The notes under the pieces: generated by a model
Databases searched by the model: none
The model's input: only the letters and a program-made list of their open reading frames with translations
Told to the model about the DNA's origin: nothing
Source of the DNA: UMGS363 sp051881815
GTDB taxonomy: Bacteria; Bacillota; Clostridia; Oscillospirales; Ruminococcaceae
Reading direction: 5' to 3'
NCBI GenBank assembly: GCA_051881815.1
Contig: JBJEQP010000090.1
Span: 1-64,000, forward strand
DNA: 64,000 nucleotides
Position numbers and translations under genes: made by a program
Shown here: positions 15,433-23,545 of the stretch, in pieces
Layout: every line of letters begins with the position of its first letter
How positions within the stretch are numbered: position 1 is the first letter of the stretch

Positions 15433-16356
15433 ATGTACGATACTGTTATCATAGGAAGCGGTCCTGCAGGACTTTCCGCAGCAGTTTACGCAAAACGTGC
15501 GGCACTGAATTCGATCGTGATAGAAAGGATCTACGGCGGCACGGGACAGATCGCCGAAAGCGAGCAAGTGGACAACTATCTCGGACTTTACGGCGAAAAC
15601 GGCTTTGAGCTGGGTGAAAAATTCCGTTCACACGCAGAAGCGCTCGGAACGGAATTCGTTGAGGGCGAGGTGACCGAAATAGCTGCAGAAAAAGGCGGAT
15701 ATAAGGTCATTCTTTCGGACAAAACGGAGTTTGAAACGAAAACTGTGGTTTATGCCGCAGGCGCAAGTCACCGAAAGCTTGAAATAAAAGGCGAAGCGGA
15801 GTTTACGGGCAAGGGCGTTTCCTATTGTGCGGTATGTGACGGCGCTTTCTGCAAGGGAAAGACTGCCGCAGTGATAGGAGGAGGCGATTCGGCGCTCGGA
15901 GAGGCTTTATATCTTTCCAAAACAGCCGAAAAGGTCTGTCTTATCCACCGCAGAGATGCTGTCCGTGCGAATAAACTGCTGCAAAAGCAGGTTGCGGAAA
16001 CGGAAAATATCGAGGTCATCCTCAACGCAGTTCCGATCGAGATAATGGGGGAAAAGCGAGTGGAAGCTTTGCGCATAAACCGAAACGGAATTGAAGAAAC
16101 GCTCCCCGTTTACAGCATTTTTGCAGCGATAGGCACCGTTCCGAACAGCGATGCGCTTAAAGGCATTGCAGAGCTCTCTCCCGAAGGCTATGTAATTGCA
16201 GGAGAGGATTGCGTTACCTCGGCAAAGGGCATATTCGCCGCAGGAGATGTCCGCACAAAGGCTTTGCGGCAGGTTATAACTGCAGCTTCGGACGGCGCAA
16301 ACAGTATTCATTCCGTTCAGCAATTTCTGGCGGAGAATAATACTAAACACCAATAA
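15433..16356 (+). CDS. trxB: Thioredoxin reductase, last residues supplied by a palindromic element
   Basis: A 307-residue NADPH-dependent flavoprotein. The FAD motif GSGPAGLSAAVYAKRA is at residue 8, the redox-active pair is CAVC near 132, the NADPH motif GGGDSALGEALYLS is near 152, and FAAGDVRTKALRQVITAASDG is near the C-terminus. RBS AGAGGAATAATAA. The final codons (TKHQ and the stop) lie in the 100-bp palindrome starting at 16340. Removing the palindrome gives a similar short tail, so the change is probably neutral. It likely reduces the thioredoxin encoded at 13656 and so drives the reductive steps of the pathway. Confidence 0.93.
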   Translation: MYDTVIIGSGPAGLSAAVYAKRAALNSIVIERIYGGTGQIAESEQVDNYLGLYGENGFELGEKFRSHAEALGTEFVEGEVTEIAAEKGGYKVILSDKTEFETKTVVYAAGASHRKLEIKGEAEFTGKGVSYCAVCDGAFCKGKTAAVIGGGDSALGEALYLSKTAEKVCLIHRRDAVRANKLLQKQVAETENIEVILNAVPIEIMGEKRVEALRINRNGIEETLPVYSIFAAIGTVPNSDALKGIAELSPEGYVIAGEDCVTSAKGIFAAGDVRTKALRQVITAASDGANSIHSVQQFLAENNTKHQ

Positions 16357-16441
16357 AATACAGGAAAAAATCTGCGCCGAAATCCAATATATCCAAGATT
16401 GTCGGCTTGATTTTTTCCAAATTTTAAATGGTGTTTATTAT
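16340..16441. repeat. Palindromic element, 100-bp family, between trxB and aprA
   Basis: The left end is ATACTAAACACC and the right end GGTGTTTATTAT. The interior AAAAAATCTGCGCCGAAATCC...GTCGGCTTGATTTTTTCC nearly matches the inverted copy at 46897. It provides the trxB stop codon and lies 14 bp before aprA. Confidence 0.85.
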
Positions 16442-16454
16442 AAATGGTGATTTT

Positions 16455-18140
16455 ATGAAAACAGAACGACTTAAAACAGATATTCTCATAATCGGCGGAG
16501 GAACCGCAGGCTGCTATGCTGCGCTTACGATATCGGAAAATTCCGATGCAAAGGTGCTTATCTGCGAAAAAGCAAATATAAAGAGAAGCGGCTGTCTTGC
16601 CGCAGGCGTAAATGCCCTTAATGCTTATATAACCGAGGGCAGAACTCCGCAGGACTATGTTGAATATGCCCGAAAGGACGCTGACGGTATCGTAAGGGAC
16701 GATCTTCTTTATACAATGTCGGAGCGCTTGAATAAGGTCACAGAACGCCTTGAACAGCTCGGACTTGTTATTCTTAAAGATAAAGACGGAAAATATGTTG
16801 AAAGAGGTAACCGCAACATCAAAATAAACGGCGAGAATATCAAGCCTATTCTTGCCGATGCTGTAAAAAAGCTGCCGAATGTAACGATACTTAATCATAT
16901 AAACATTACCGATTTTTCCGTTTATGATAACAAAATAAACGGTGCTTTCGGAATAGGCATTGAAAACGACACTTTCTATGTCATCGAAGCAAAGGCTGTT
17001 ATTATTGCAACCGGCGGTGCGTCGGGACTTTATAAGCCGAACAACCCCGGTTTTTCCCGTCATAAGATGTGGTATTCTCCGTTCAATACCGGCGCAGGCT
17101 TTGCAATGGGAATAAGGCACGGCGCCGAAATGACGACCTTTGAGATGAGGTTCATAGCTCTGCGCTGCAAGGATACTATCGCTCCCACGGGAACGCTTGC
17201 ACAGGGCGCAGGAGCAAAGCAGATAAATTCGCTCGGCGAGGTTTACGAAACAAAATACGGTCTTACCACTTCCGAGAGAGTTTACGGAACGGTTATGGAA
17301 AATCTTGAGGGCAGAGGTCCGTGTTACCTTAAAACCGAGGGTATTTCTCCCGAAAAGGAGGATTCTCTCATCAAAGCATATCTCAATATGGCTCCTTCGC
17401 AGACGATACGCTGGATAGAAAGCGGAAAAAAGCTTTCCGAACAGAATGTTGAGATAGAGGGCACCGAGCCTTACATAGTCGGCGGACACACAGCAAGCGG
17501 TTATTGGGTGGACACCAAGAGAGCGACCACGATAAAAGGACTTTTTGCCGCAGGAGATGTTGCAGGCGGCTGTCCGCAGAAATATGTGACGGGCGCACTT
17601 GCCGAGGGCGAGATCGCTGCGCTTTCCGCTGCGGAATACATAAAAGAAAACAGCGGAACAGCCATTGAAGATAGTGAGATAGCTGCTCACGCTGCCGAGA
17701 TAGAACGCTTTACGGGAGAAGATCACTCACGCTTTACCGCCGAACAGCTTGAAGAAGCTATGCAGACCGCAATGGATTCCTATGCTGGCGGCATAAAGAC
17801 CAACTACCGTTTCAACGAAAAGCAGCTTGAACTTGCCGATGAACAGATAAGACGTATTGAAAAGCTTTCGGATGAGCTTCACGCAGATGATTTCCAGGAG
17901 CTTATGTATATTTACGAGCTGCGTGAAAGGCTGACTGTCTGTCGAAGCGTTATCGCACATCTTAAAGCCCGTCATGAAACACGCTGGCACAGCTTTGCGG
18001 AAAACCTCAACTATCCCGAAAAGGACGATAAAAACTGGCGCAAGTACGTTAACTCACGGCTTGAGGACGGTGAGATAAAAATAATTTTCAGAGAGCTTAC
18101 AGAGGAGGGACAGAAGGTATATGAGCATTCTGATAGATAA
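16455..18140 (+). CDS. aprA: Adenylylsulfate (APS) reductase, flavoprotein subunit
   Basis: A 561-residue FAD protein of the fumarate reductase/AprA family. The Rossmann motif DILIIGGGTAGCYAALTI is at the N-terminus, followed by KRSGCLAAGVNALN. The flavin region VIIATGGASGLYKPN is near 190, and FAAGDVAGGCPQKYVTGALAEG is near 370. It is shorter than the roughly 650-residue enzyme of sulfate reducers. With AprB it should reduce APS to sulfite. ATG 16455 is used; the ATG at 16428 is inside the palindromic element. It overlaps aprB by 20 bp and precedes cysDN, which make its substrate. No PAPS reductase or APS kinase is present, so direct APS reduction is implied. Confidence 0.9.
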   Translation: MKTERLKTDILIIGGGTAGCYAALTISENSDAKVLICEKANIKRSGCLAAGVNALNAYITEGRTPQDYVEYARKDADGIVRDDLLYTMSERLNKVTERLEQLGLVILKDKDGKYVERGNRNIKINGENIKPILADAVKKLPNVTILNHINITDFSVYDNKINGAFGIGIENDTFYVIEAKAVIIATGGASGLYKPNNPGFSRHKMWYSPFNTGAGFAMGIRHGAEMTTFEMRFIALRCKDTIAPTGTLAQGAGAKQINSLGEVYETKYGLTTSERVYGTVMENLEGRGPCYLKTEGISPEKEDSLIKAYLNMAPSQTIRWIESGKKLSEQNVEIEGTEPYIVGGHTASGYWVDTKRATTIKGLFAAGDVAGGCPQKYVTGALAEGEIAALSAAEYIKENSGTAIEDSEIAAHAAEIERFTGEDHSRFTAEQLEEAMQTAMDSYAGGIKTNYRFNEKQLELADEQIRRIEKLSDELHADDFQELMYIYELRERLTVCRSVIAHLKARHETRWHSFAENLNYPEKDDKNWRKYVNSRLEDGEIKIIFRELTEEGQKVYEHSDR

Positions 18141-18435
18141 GGAAAAATGTATCGGCTGCGGAAAATGCTGCGGCGTCTGTCCCGGAACTCTTATCAAAAA
18201 GGATGAAAACGGCAAGGCTTATATCAAATATCCGAAGGAATGCTGGGGCTGCACATCCTGCGTAAAGGAATGTCCCGTGAATGCCGTTAAATTCTATCTC
18301 GGTGCGGACATCGGCGGAAAGGGAAGTCTTGTTCATACCGAGAAAAGGGACGGTCTGCTCTGCTGGATGATCGAGCACCCCGACAAAAACGTTACCGAGA
18401 TCGACATTGATCCGAACGAATCAAATAAGTATTAG
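18121..18435 (+). CDS. aprB: APS reductase iron-sulfur subunit
   Basis: A 104-residue two-cluster ferredoxin. Cluster motifs are CIGCGKCCGVC (C10 to C20) and CWGCTSCVKEC near residue 41. It is followed by AVKFYLGADIGGKGS, where AprB of sulfate reducers continues with a longer tail that wraps AprA. That tail is largely missing here. A strong ribosome site (GAGGAGGG) lies inside aprA, whose end overlaps this gene by 20 bp. It delivers electrons to the AprA flavin. Confidence 0.9.
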   Translation: MSILIDKEKCIGCGKCCGVCPGTLIKKDENGKAYIKYPKECWGCTSCVKECPVNAVKFYLGADIGGKGSLVHTEKRDGLLCWMIEHPDKNVTEIDIDPNESNKY

Positions 18436-18447
18436 GAGGGAACAAAA

Positions 18448-19347
18448 GTGAACGAATTTTCACACCTTGACGAGCTTGAAGCGGAGGCGATATACATAAT
18501 AAGAGAGGTCGCCGCCGAATGTGAAAAGCCCGTAATGCTTTATTCTATCGGAAAGGACAGCTCGGTAATGCTTCATCTTGCTATGAAAGCGTTTTATCCC
18601 GAAAAGCCGCCGTTTCCGTTTCTTCATGTAAACACAACATGGAAATTCAAAGAGATGATCGAGTTCCGCGACAAAACAGCGGAAAAGCTCGGCATCGAGA
18701 TGCTTGAATATATCAATGAGGACGGCGTAAAGCAGGGAATAAACCCGTTTGACCACGGCTCCGCTTACACCGATATCATGAAAACGCAGGCTTTAAAGCA
18801 GGCGCTCAACAAATACGGCTTTACCGCTGCTTTCGGCGGCGGAAGACGCGACGAGGAAAAATCCAGAGCAAAGGAGAGAATTTTTTCTTTCCGAAACTCT
18901 GCGCACGCTTGGGATCCGAAAAACCAGCGTCCCGAAATGTGGAAGCTTTACAACGCCAAGATCAACAAGGGCGAAAGCATAAGAGTATTCCCTATCTCAA
19001 ACTGGACGGAAAAGGATATCTGGCAGTACATACAGCGTGAAAAGATAGATATCGTTCCGCTTTATTTTGCAAAGGAACGCCCCGTTGTAGAGCGTGACGG
19101 AAATATTATTATGGTCGATGATGAGCGTTTTCCGCTAAAAGACGGCGAAGTTCCGCAGATGAAGTCGGTTCGCTTCAGAACGCTCGGCTGTTATCCTCTC
19201 ACAGGAGGAATTGAATCGACAGCGGCTACTCTTGATGAGATAATAGCAGAAACGTTGAGCTCCGTTTCTTCCGAAAGGACTTCAAGAGTAATTGATAATG
19301 AAGCGGCAGGAAGCATGGAGCGCCGCAAGAGAGAGGGGTATTTCTGA
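18448..19347 (+). CDS. cysD: ATP sulfurylase subunit 2
   Basis: A 299-residue PP-loop adenylyltransferase subunit that forms APS from sulfate and ATP with CysN. The PP-loop YSIGKDSSVMLHLAMK is near residue 35, the family segment AFGGGRRDEEKSRAKERIFS is near 130, and RFRTLGCYPLTGGIES is near 245. The start is GTG at 18448, 7 bases after AGGAGGG. It lies 12 bp after aprB and 2 bp before cysN. Confidence 0.95.
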   Translation: MNEFSHLDELEAEAIYIIREVAAECEKPVMLYSIGKDSSVMLHLAMKAFYPEKPPFPFLHVNTTWKFKEMIEFRDKTAEKLGIEMLEYINEDGVKQGINPFDHGSAYTDIMKTQALKQALNKYGFTAAFGGGRRDEEKSRAKERIFSFRNSAHAWDPKNQRPEMWKLYNAKINKGESIRVFPISNWTEKDIWQYIQREKIDIVPLYFAKERPVVERDGNIIMVDDERFPLKDGEVPQMKSVRFRTLGCYPLTGGIESTAATLDEIIAETLSSVSSERTSRVIDNEAAGSMERRKREGYF

Positions 19348-19349
19348 TA

Positions 19350-21041
19350 ATGAAAGGCTTGCTGAAATTTATTACCTGCGGAAGCGTTGACGATGGAAAA
19401 TCAACGCTCATCGGACATATTTTATATGATTCAAAGCTGCTTTATGCCGATCAAGAAAAGGCACTCGAGCTTGACAGCAAGGTCGGAAGCAGAAACGGCA
19501 AGATAGACTATTCGCTTTTGCTTGACGGACTCATGGCAGAACGTGAGCAGGGCATAACAATAGATGTTGCATACAGATATTTTACGACCGACAACCGCAG
19601 CTTTATCGTTGCGGACACTCCCGGTCACGAGGAATATACAAGAAACATGGCGGTCGGAGCTTCGTTCGCCGACCTTGCTGTAATACTTGTGGACGCTTCG
19701 CAGGGAGTGCTTGTCCAGACACGAAGACACGCAAGAATATGCAGCCTTATGGGCATAAGATACTTTGTTTTTGCCGTAAACAAAATGGATCTTGTCGGAT
19801 ACAGCGAGGAGCGCTTCAAGGAGATCTGCACACAGATCGAAGAACTTGAAAAGGAGCTTTCCCTTGCAAATGTGCAGATAATACCTCTTTCTGCGACCGA
19901 AGGCGACAATGTTACCAAAAAGTCGGACAACATAAAATGGTATGACGGAGTTCCGCTTCTCGAATATCTTGAAACGGTGAATATTGCTTCCGATGATGAC
20001 GAAAAGGGCTTTTATATGCCCGTCCAGAGAGTCTGCCGCCCCGATCACACATTCCGCGGATTTCAGGGTCAGATCGAATCGGGCAGCATAAGCGTCGGCG
20101 ATGAGATCATTGCATTGCCGAGCAGTGAAAAGGCTGCCGTAAAAGGTATTCTTATGACCGATAAGAGTGTTGAAACGGCATACAAGGGTCAGCCCGTGAC
20201 GATATCGCTTGACCGAGAGGTCGATGTTTCAAGAGGCTGCGTCCTTGCCAAGGCTGCAGATATCGCTGTATATAAGCGCATAAAGGCGTCCGTTCTGTGG
20301 ATGGATGACGAGGAGCTCACCCCCGGAAAGGATTATCTTGTTAAGCTTGGAACAAAGACGATACCGGGCATCGTTACCGATATCGAATATGCCGTTGATG
20401 TTAATACGGGCGAGCATATCAAAGCGGAAAAGCTTTCAAAGAACGGCATTGCTGTTTGCAGCATTCAGTTCTCGGAAGCAATACCTGCCGATACCTTTGC
20501 TCTCCACAAAACACTGGGAGAATTCATCCTCATCGACCGTGTGACGAATATGACCTCCGCCTGCGGAGTAGTTGAAGAAGTCAGCGAAAAGGGCGGCTCG
20601 GGAACAGAAAAGGCTTCCTTCAAAAATAACGGACTGACCGCAAGAGGGGACATCTTTGAGGAATTCTACTATGATACAAGCAGCCTTAATGTCCTGAAAT
20701 ATCAGCCTGTCAAGACTGCTTATTCGGTAGGAGATGAGATCCCTGTAGAAGGTGAAAGCTACAAATATCCCGACAGCTTCGATATTATCGTTTTAAGGGA
20801 CGGCGTTTCCGTCAAAGTCCGTGACAGAAGGATAGCAGATATCATTCCGACGACGGAATATACCTACAGCGGCGTTCCCGTTCTTAACGGACGAGGCTTT
20901 GAGATAAAAGCGTCCTCCGATGCTGAAATAAAGAATATGCTTAAAGAATATGCTGACGCTCCCGAAAGCGGTCAGGCATCATTCTTTGAGAAATGGGTGC
21001 GTTTTGATACATACAGAAAGGTCGTTATTCGCCCTAACTGA
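19350..21041 (+). CDS. cysN: ATP sulfurylase GTPase subunit, with C-terminal extension
   Basis: A 563-residue GTPase of the EF-Tu-like CysN family. G1 is CGSVDDGKSTLIG near residue 10, G3 is DTPGHEEYTRN near 89, and G4 is NKMDLVG near 147. GTP hydrolysis drives APS formation by CysD. E. coli CysN has 475 residues. Here the last roughly 115 residues (from about residue 445) form an extra domain without a P-loop, so this is not the CysNC APS-kinase fusion. The extension includes IVLRDGVSVKVRDRRIADI and has no family I recognise. It ends the sulfur operon, followed by a terminator at 21057. Confidence 0.92.
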   Translation: MKGLLKFITCGSVDDGKSTLIGHILYDSKLLYADQEKALELDSKVGSRNGKIDYSLLLDGLMAEREQGITIDVAYRYFTTDNRSFIVADTPGHEEYTRNMAVGASFADLAVILVDASQGVLVQTRRHARICSLMGIRYFVFAVNKMDLVGYSEERFKEICTQIEELEKELSLANVQIIPLSATEGDNVTKKSDNIKWYDGVPLLEYLETVNIASDDDEKGFYMPVQRVCRPDHTFRGFQGQIESGSISVGDEIIALPSSEKAAVKGILMTDKSVETAYKGQPVTISLDREVDVSRGCVLAKAADIAVYKRIKASVLWMDDEELTPGKDYLVKLGTKTIPGIVTDIEYAVDVNTGEHIKAEKLSKNGIAVCSIQFSEAIPADTFALHKTLGEFILIDRVTNMTSACGVVEEVSEKGGSGTEKASFKNNGLTARGDIFEEFYYDTSSLNVLKYQPVKTAYSVGDEIPVEGESYKYPDSFDIIVLRDGVSVKVRDRRIADIIPTTEYTYSGVPVLNGRGFEIKASSDAEIKNMLKEYADAPESGQASFFEKWVRFDTYRKVVIRPN

Positions 21042-21056
21042 TTTCAGATTTTCCAA

Positions 21057-21085
21057 AACCGCAGCAAAACAAGCTGCGGTTTTTT
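21057..21085 (+). terminator. Terminator of the sulfur-assimilation operon
   Basis: The perfect stem AACCGCAGC/GCTGCGGTT with a 7-base loop is followed by TTTTTG. It lies 16 bp after the cysN stop. Confidence 0.9.
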
Positions 21086-21122
21086 GCGTTCATATTATGA
21101 TTTCTTCAAAAGTGTAATGTTT

Positions 21123-21159
21123 ATACTAAGGAAACGCTGATTAATACGTTTCTTTAGAA
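21123..21159. repeat. Short ATACTAA palindrome with AAGGAAACG/CGTTTCTTT arms
   Basis: ATACTAAGGAAACG is followed 10 bases later by CGTTTCTTTAG, an inverted repeat. The sequence AAGGAAACGCTGATTAATACGTTTC is almost identical (one difference) to the inverse of the right end of the element at 53814-53939, so both belong to one small family. Confidence 0.6.
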
Positions 21160-21172
21160 TTTGGAAATGTTG

Positions 21173-21201
21173 TTGACAGAAAAACAAAACTTTGATATAA
21201 T
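21173..21201 (+). promoter_or_regulatory. Promoter of the CotH-VTC-DUF4956 operon
   Basis: TTGACA (21173-21178) and TATAAT (21196-21201) with a 17-bp spacer are a consensus sigma-A-type promoter. Confidence 0.85.
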
Positions 21202-21211
21202 ATATTAAATT

Positions 21212-21253
21212 AGGGATGCTTCTGCATATTGTGCAGGGGCTTATCCCTTTTTT
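21212..21253 (+). terminator. Promoter-proximal terminator or attenuator
   Basis: AGGGATGCTTCTGCA pairs with TGCAGGGGCTTATCCCT (with G-U pairs), followed directly by seven T residues. The hairpin begins about 5 nt after the predicted transcription start, so it would stop transcripts at about 45 nt unless read through. Confidence 0.65.
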
Positions 21254-21269
21254 AGCAGATTATTATTTT

Positions 21270-22808
21270 ATGAAAGGGATGATCGTTATAAAAAGGCTTA
21301 TGGTTCTTATATTCACGGCAGCACTTGTCTTTTCGTCCTGTAAGGCAGAAAAAAGCGAAACAGCCGAGCAGACAGGTTCAGCACAGACCACAGCTGCCGA
21401 AACCGAAGGAGCAACAGCTTCCGAAACAACGATCATGACCGTATCGGCTGACGAAGAAGAAAAAAACAAGCTTTCGGAAAACGGCTTTTCCTCTCCCGAA
21501 ATGGAGGAGCAGTATCTCGGAAAGACCGACAGCCTGAAAGCTCTTTATGATGAAATATCCGAGGTCGTTGAATTCCCTGCAATAAATATCACAACGCTGA
21601 ACGAGGAAAAGATCCTGTCGAAGGATGAATACGTCACCTCGGTGGTCGATGTTGTGAACTGCGATGAAAGCTTTGTGCTTTCGGCGGAAGCAGGAGTTAA
21701 GGTAAGGGGAAATTCCACCGCAGATCAGGACGATGAAAAGCCTTACAGGATAAAATTCACCGAAAAACACAACGTTCTGGGACTGCATGACGGGGAAGAA
21801 TATAAAAGCTGGGTGCTGCTGCGTTCATACTGGAATCTTTGTCCCGATTATATGGCTTTTAAGCTTGCAAAAGCTATTTTTGACGGGGAGTATTACTGCA
21901 GCGACTGCGCTTATGTGAACCTTTTTATTAACGGAAAATATGCAGGTATGTATCTCCTTGCCGAACAGAATCAGGCTGCAAAGGGTAGGGTAGAGGTCTA
22001 TGAACCGTCAAATGACGAAACGCAGACCGAGATCGGCTACCTTCTCGAGCTTGACAACTATGCGGGAGAGGAACATCCGTATTTTACCGTTTTCCACGGT
22101 GATTCCGAATTCACGGACATCAACGGCGAAACGAGAAGCTTCGACAACAAGAATTATTCCGTCAAGAGTGAAATAACCTCCGATGAACAGCTGGAATTCA
22201 TCGAAAAATACACCGACGGAGTATATGAGATACTTTGGCAGGCGATCCGGAATGAAAAAGTGATGATGTTCGACAGCGATCATAACGTTGTTTCCGCCGA
22301 AGGCACTTTTTCTTCGCCGCAGGAAGCGGTATCGGCGGTCATTGACCTTGATTCGCTGGTGAATATGCTCATCCTTGAAGAGCTTATGCAGAATTACGAT
22401 GTCGGTGCAGGCAGCTTTTATATGGCAGTTGACTTTTCGCCCGAAAGCATTTATAAGAAAATGACCTTCCTTGCGCCCTGGGATTTTAACTGGACGTGTT
22501 ATGAGGATCCTGACAGAAATTATTATGCAGGTGCGTTTCAAAGGGTTCTGGATGACGGCATTGACCGCTCAAATCCGTGGTTCACAACTGCAATGAAGGC
22601 GGACTGGTTCAGAGAGCTTGTTAAGGAAAAATGGGCGAAGCTTTCCGCCGATGACTCGCTTCATAAGGTCACCGAGCAGGTCGCAGCCGATATTTCTCTT
22701 TTAAGGAACGACTTAAAGGATGATTCGTGGAGAGTTGATTCGGGAATGGGCGTCGTTGATTTTGTCAACAGAAGGATCAAGTGGCTGAACAGTCAGTGGG
22801 GCGAATAA
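21270..22808 (+). CDS. CotH-like kinase family lipoprotein
   Basis: A roughly 512-residue surface lipoprotein. Its signal peptide ends in lipobox VFSSC (near residue 24), followed by a Thr/Glu-rich linker. The CotH-type fold then begins near residue 125: VKVRGNST, KPYRIKF, YVNLFINGKYAGMYLLAEQ and the metal-binding-like APWDFNW near 405. CotH proteins are atypical protein kinases first known from spore coats. Here it is on the cell surface and linked to a VTC-domain protein. The start is uncertain: ATG 21270 gives a charged N-terminus, but neither it nor ATG 21279 has a clear ribosome site. The ORF extension to 21216 overlaps the leader hairpin and is rejected. Confidence 0.85.
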   Translation: MKGMIVIKRLMVLIFTAALVFSSCKAEKSETAEQTGSAQTTAAETEGATASETTIMTVSADEEEKNKLSENGFSSPEMEEQYLGKTDSLKALYDEISEVVEFPAINITTLNEEKILSKDEYVTSVVDVVNCDESFVLSAEAGVKVRGNSTADQDDEKPYRIKFTEKHNVLGLHDGEEYKSWVLLRSYWNLCPDYMAFKLAKAIFDGEYYCSDCAYVNLFINGKYAGMYLLAEQNQAAKGRVEVYEPSNDETQTEIGYLLELDNYAGEEHPYFTVFHGDSEFTDINGETRSFDNKNYSVKSEITSDEQLEFIEKYTDGVYEILWQAIRNEKVMMFDSDHNVVSAEGTFSSPQEAVSAVIDLDSLVNMLILEELMQNYDVGAGSFYMAVDFSPESIYKKMTFLAPWDFNWTCYEDPDRNYYAGAFQRVLDDGIDRSNPWFTTAMKADWFRELVKEKWAKLSADDSLHKVTEQVAADISLLRNDLKDDSWRVDSGMGVVDFVNRRIKWLNSQWGE

Positions 22809-23545
22809 TGGGTTATATAGGTTCATTCAAGCGAGTTGAAATGAAATATCTGCTTTCGGCGGAAAAATACAAGGCTTTGTCGGAAGCCGTCCGACCGAAT
22901 TTAGAAGAGGATCAATACGGCAGAACAACTATCTGCAACATCTATTTCGATACGGAAAACTATGATATTATCAGTCATTCGATTGAAAAATGCGATTATA
23001 AAGAAAAGCTGCGTTTGAGGAGCTACGGCGTTCCCGAAAATGACAGCACGGTATTCCTTGAGATCAAGAAAAAATATGATGATGTCGTTTATAAGCGCCG
23101 CATCGGTCTGGAGTACAGCGAGGCTGTGAACTTTCTTGAAAACGGGATACCGCCGCAGGATAACGGTCAGATCTTCCGTGAGATCGACTATTTTATGAAG
23201 CATTATAAGCCCGAACCGAAGCTTTTCATAGCTTATGACAGGACAGCGTTCTGCGGCAAAAAAGAGAAAGAGCTTCGTGTGACGTTCGACTTCAATATCC
23301 GCAGCCGCCGTGACGAGCTTTCGCTTATAAGCGGCGACAGCGGAAAAATGCTGTTCAATGATGATTCTGTTATTATGGAGATCAAGGCTAACGGCGCTGT
23401 TCCGATGTGGCTTGCAGAAACTCTATCCGAGTTGAAAATATACAAAACATCCTTCTCAAAATACGGGCAGATATATAAAAACGATATAATCAAAAGGGAG
23501 CACATATCATGTTTGGAAGCATCTTCAATACCGCTGTCGGTATGA
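22808..23545 (+). CDS. VTC-domain protein (polyphosphate polymerase-like)
   Basis: A 245-residue VTC-domain protein. It has FKRVEMKYLLS with a catalytic-type lysine/arginine cluster at the start, TICNIYFDTENYDIISHSI, KEKLRLRSYG, EIKKKYDDVVYKRRI near residue 95 and VIMEIKANGAVPMWL near 195, which are the tunnel residues of the eukaryotic Vtc4 core. It could make polyphosphate or bind a similar triphosphate, which is inferred from the family. ATG 22808 overlaps the CotH stop by 1 bp. It is cytoplasmic. It also overlaps the following membrane-protein gene by 37 bp. Confidence 0.87.
   Translation: MGYIGSFKRVEMKYLLSAEKYKALSEAVRPNLEEDQYGRTTICNIYFDTENYDIISHSIEKCDYKEKLRLRSYGVPENDSTVFLEIKKKYDDVVYKRRIGLEYSEAVNFLENGIPPQDNGQIFREIDYFMKHYKPEPKLFIAYDRTAFCGKKEKELRVTFDFNIRSRRDELSLISGDSGKMLFNDDSVIMEIKANGAVPMWLAETLSELKIYKTSFSKYGQIYKNDIIKREHISCLEASSIPLSV

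Noticed and set aside
16317..17726. 469-codon minus-strand ORF rich in cysteine and phenylalanine
   Set aside because: It is antisense to aprA, with no ribosome site and no domain. The codon pattern of aprA produces the open reverse frame.
19350..21041. CysNC fusion (ATP sulfurylase plus APS kinase)
   Set aside because: The protein is longer than CysN, but the extra C-terminal region has no P-loop or kinase motif.
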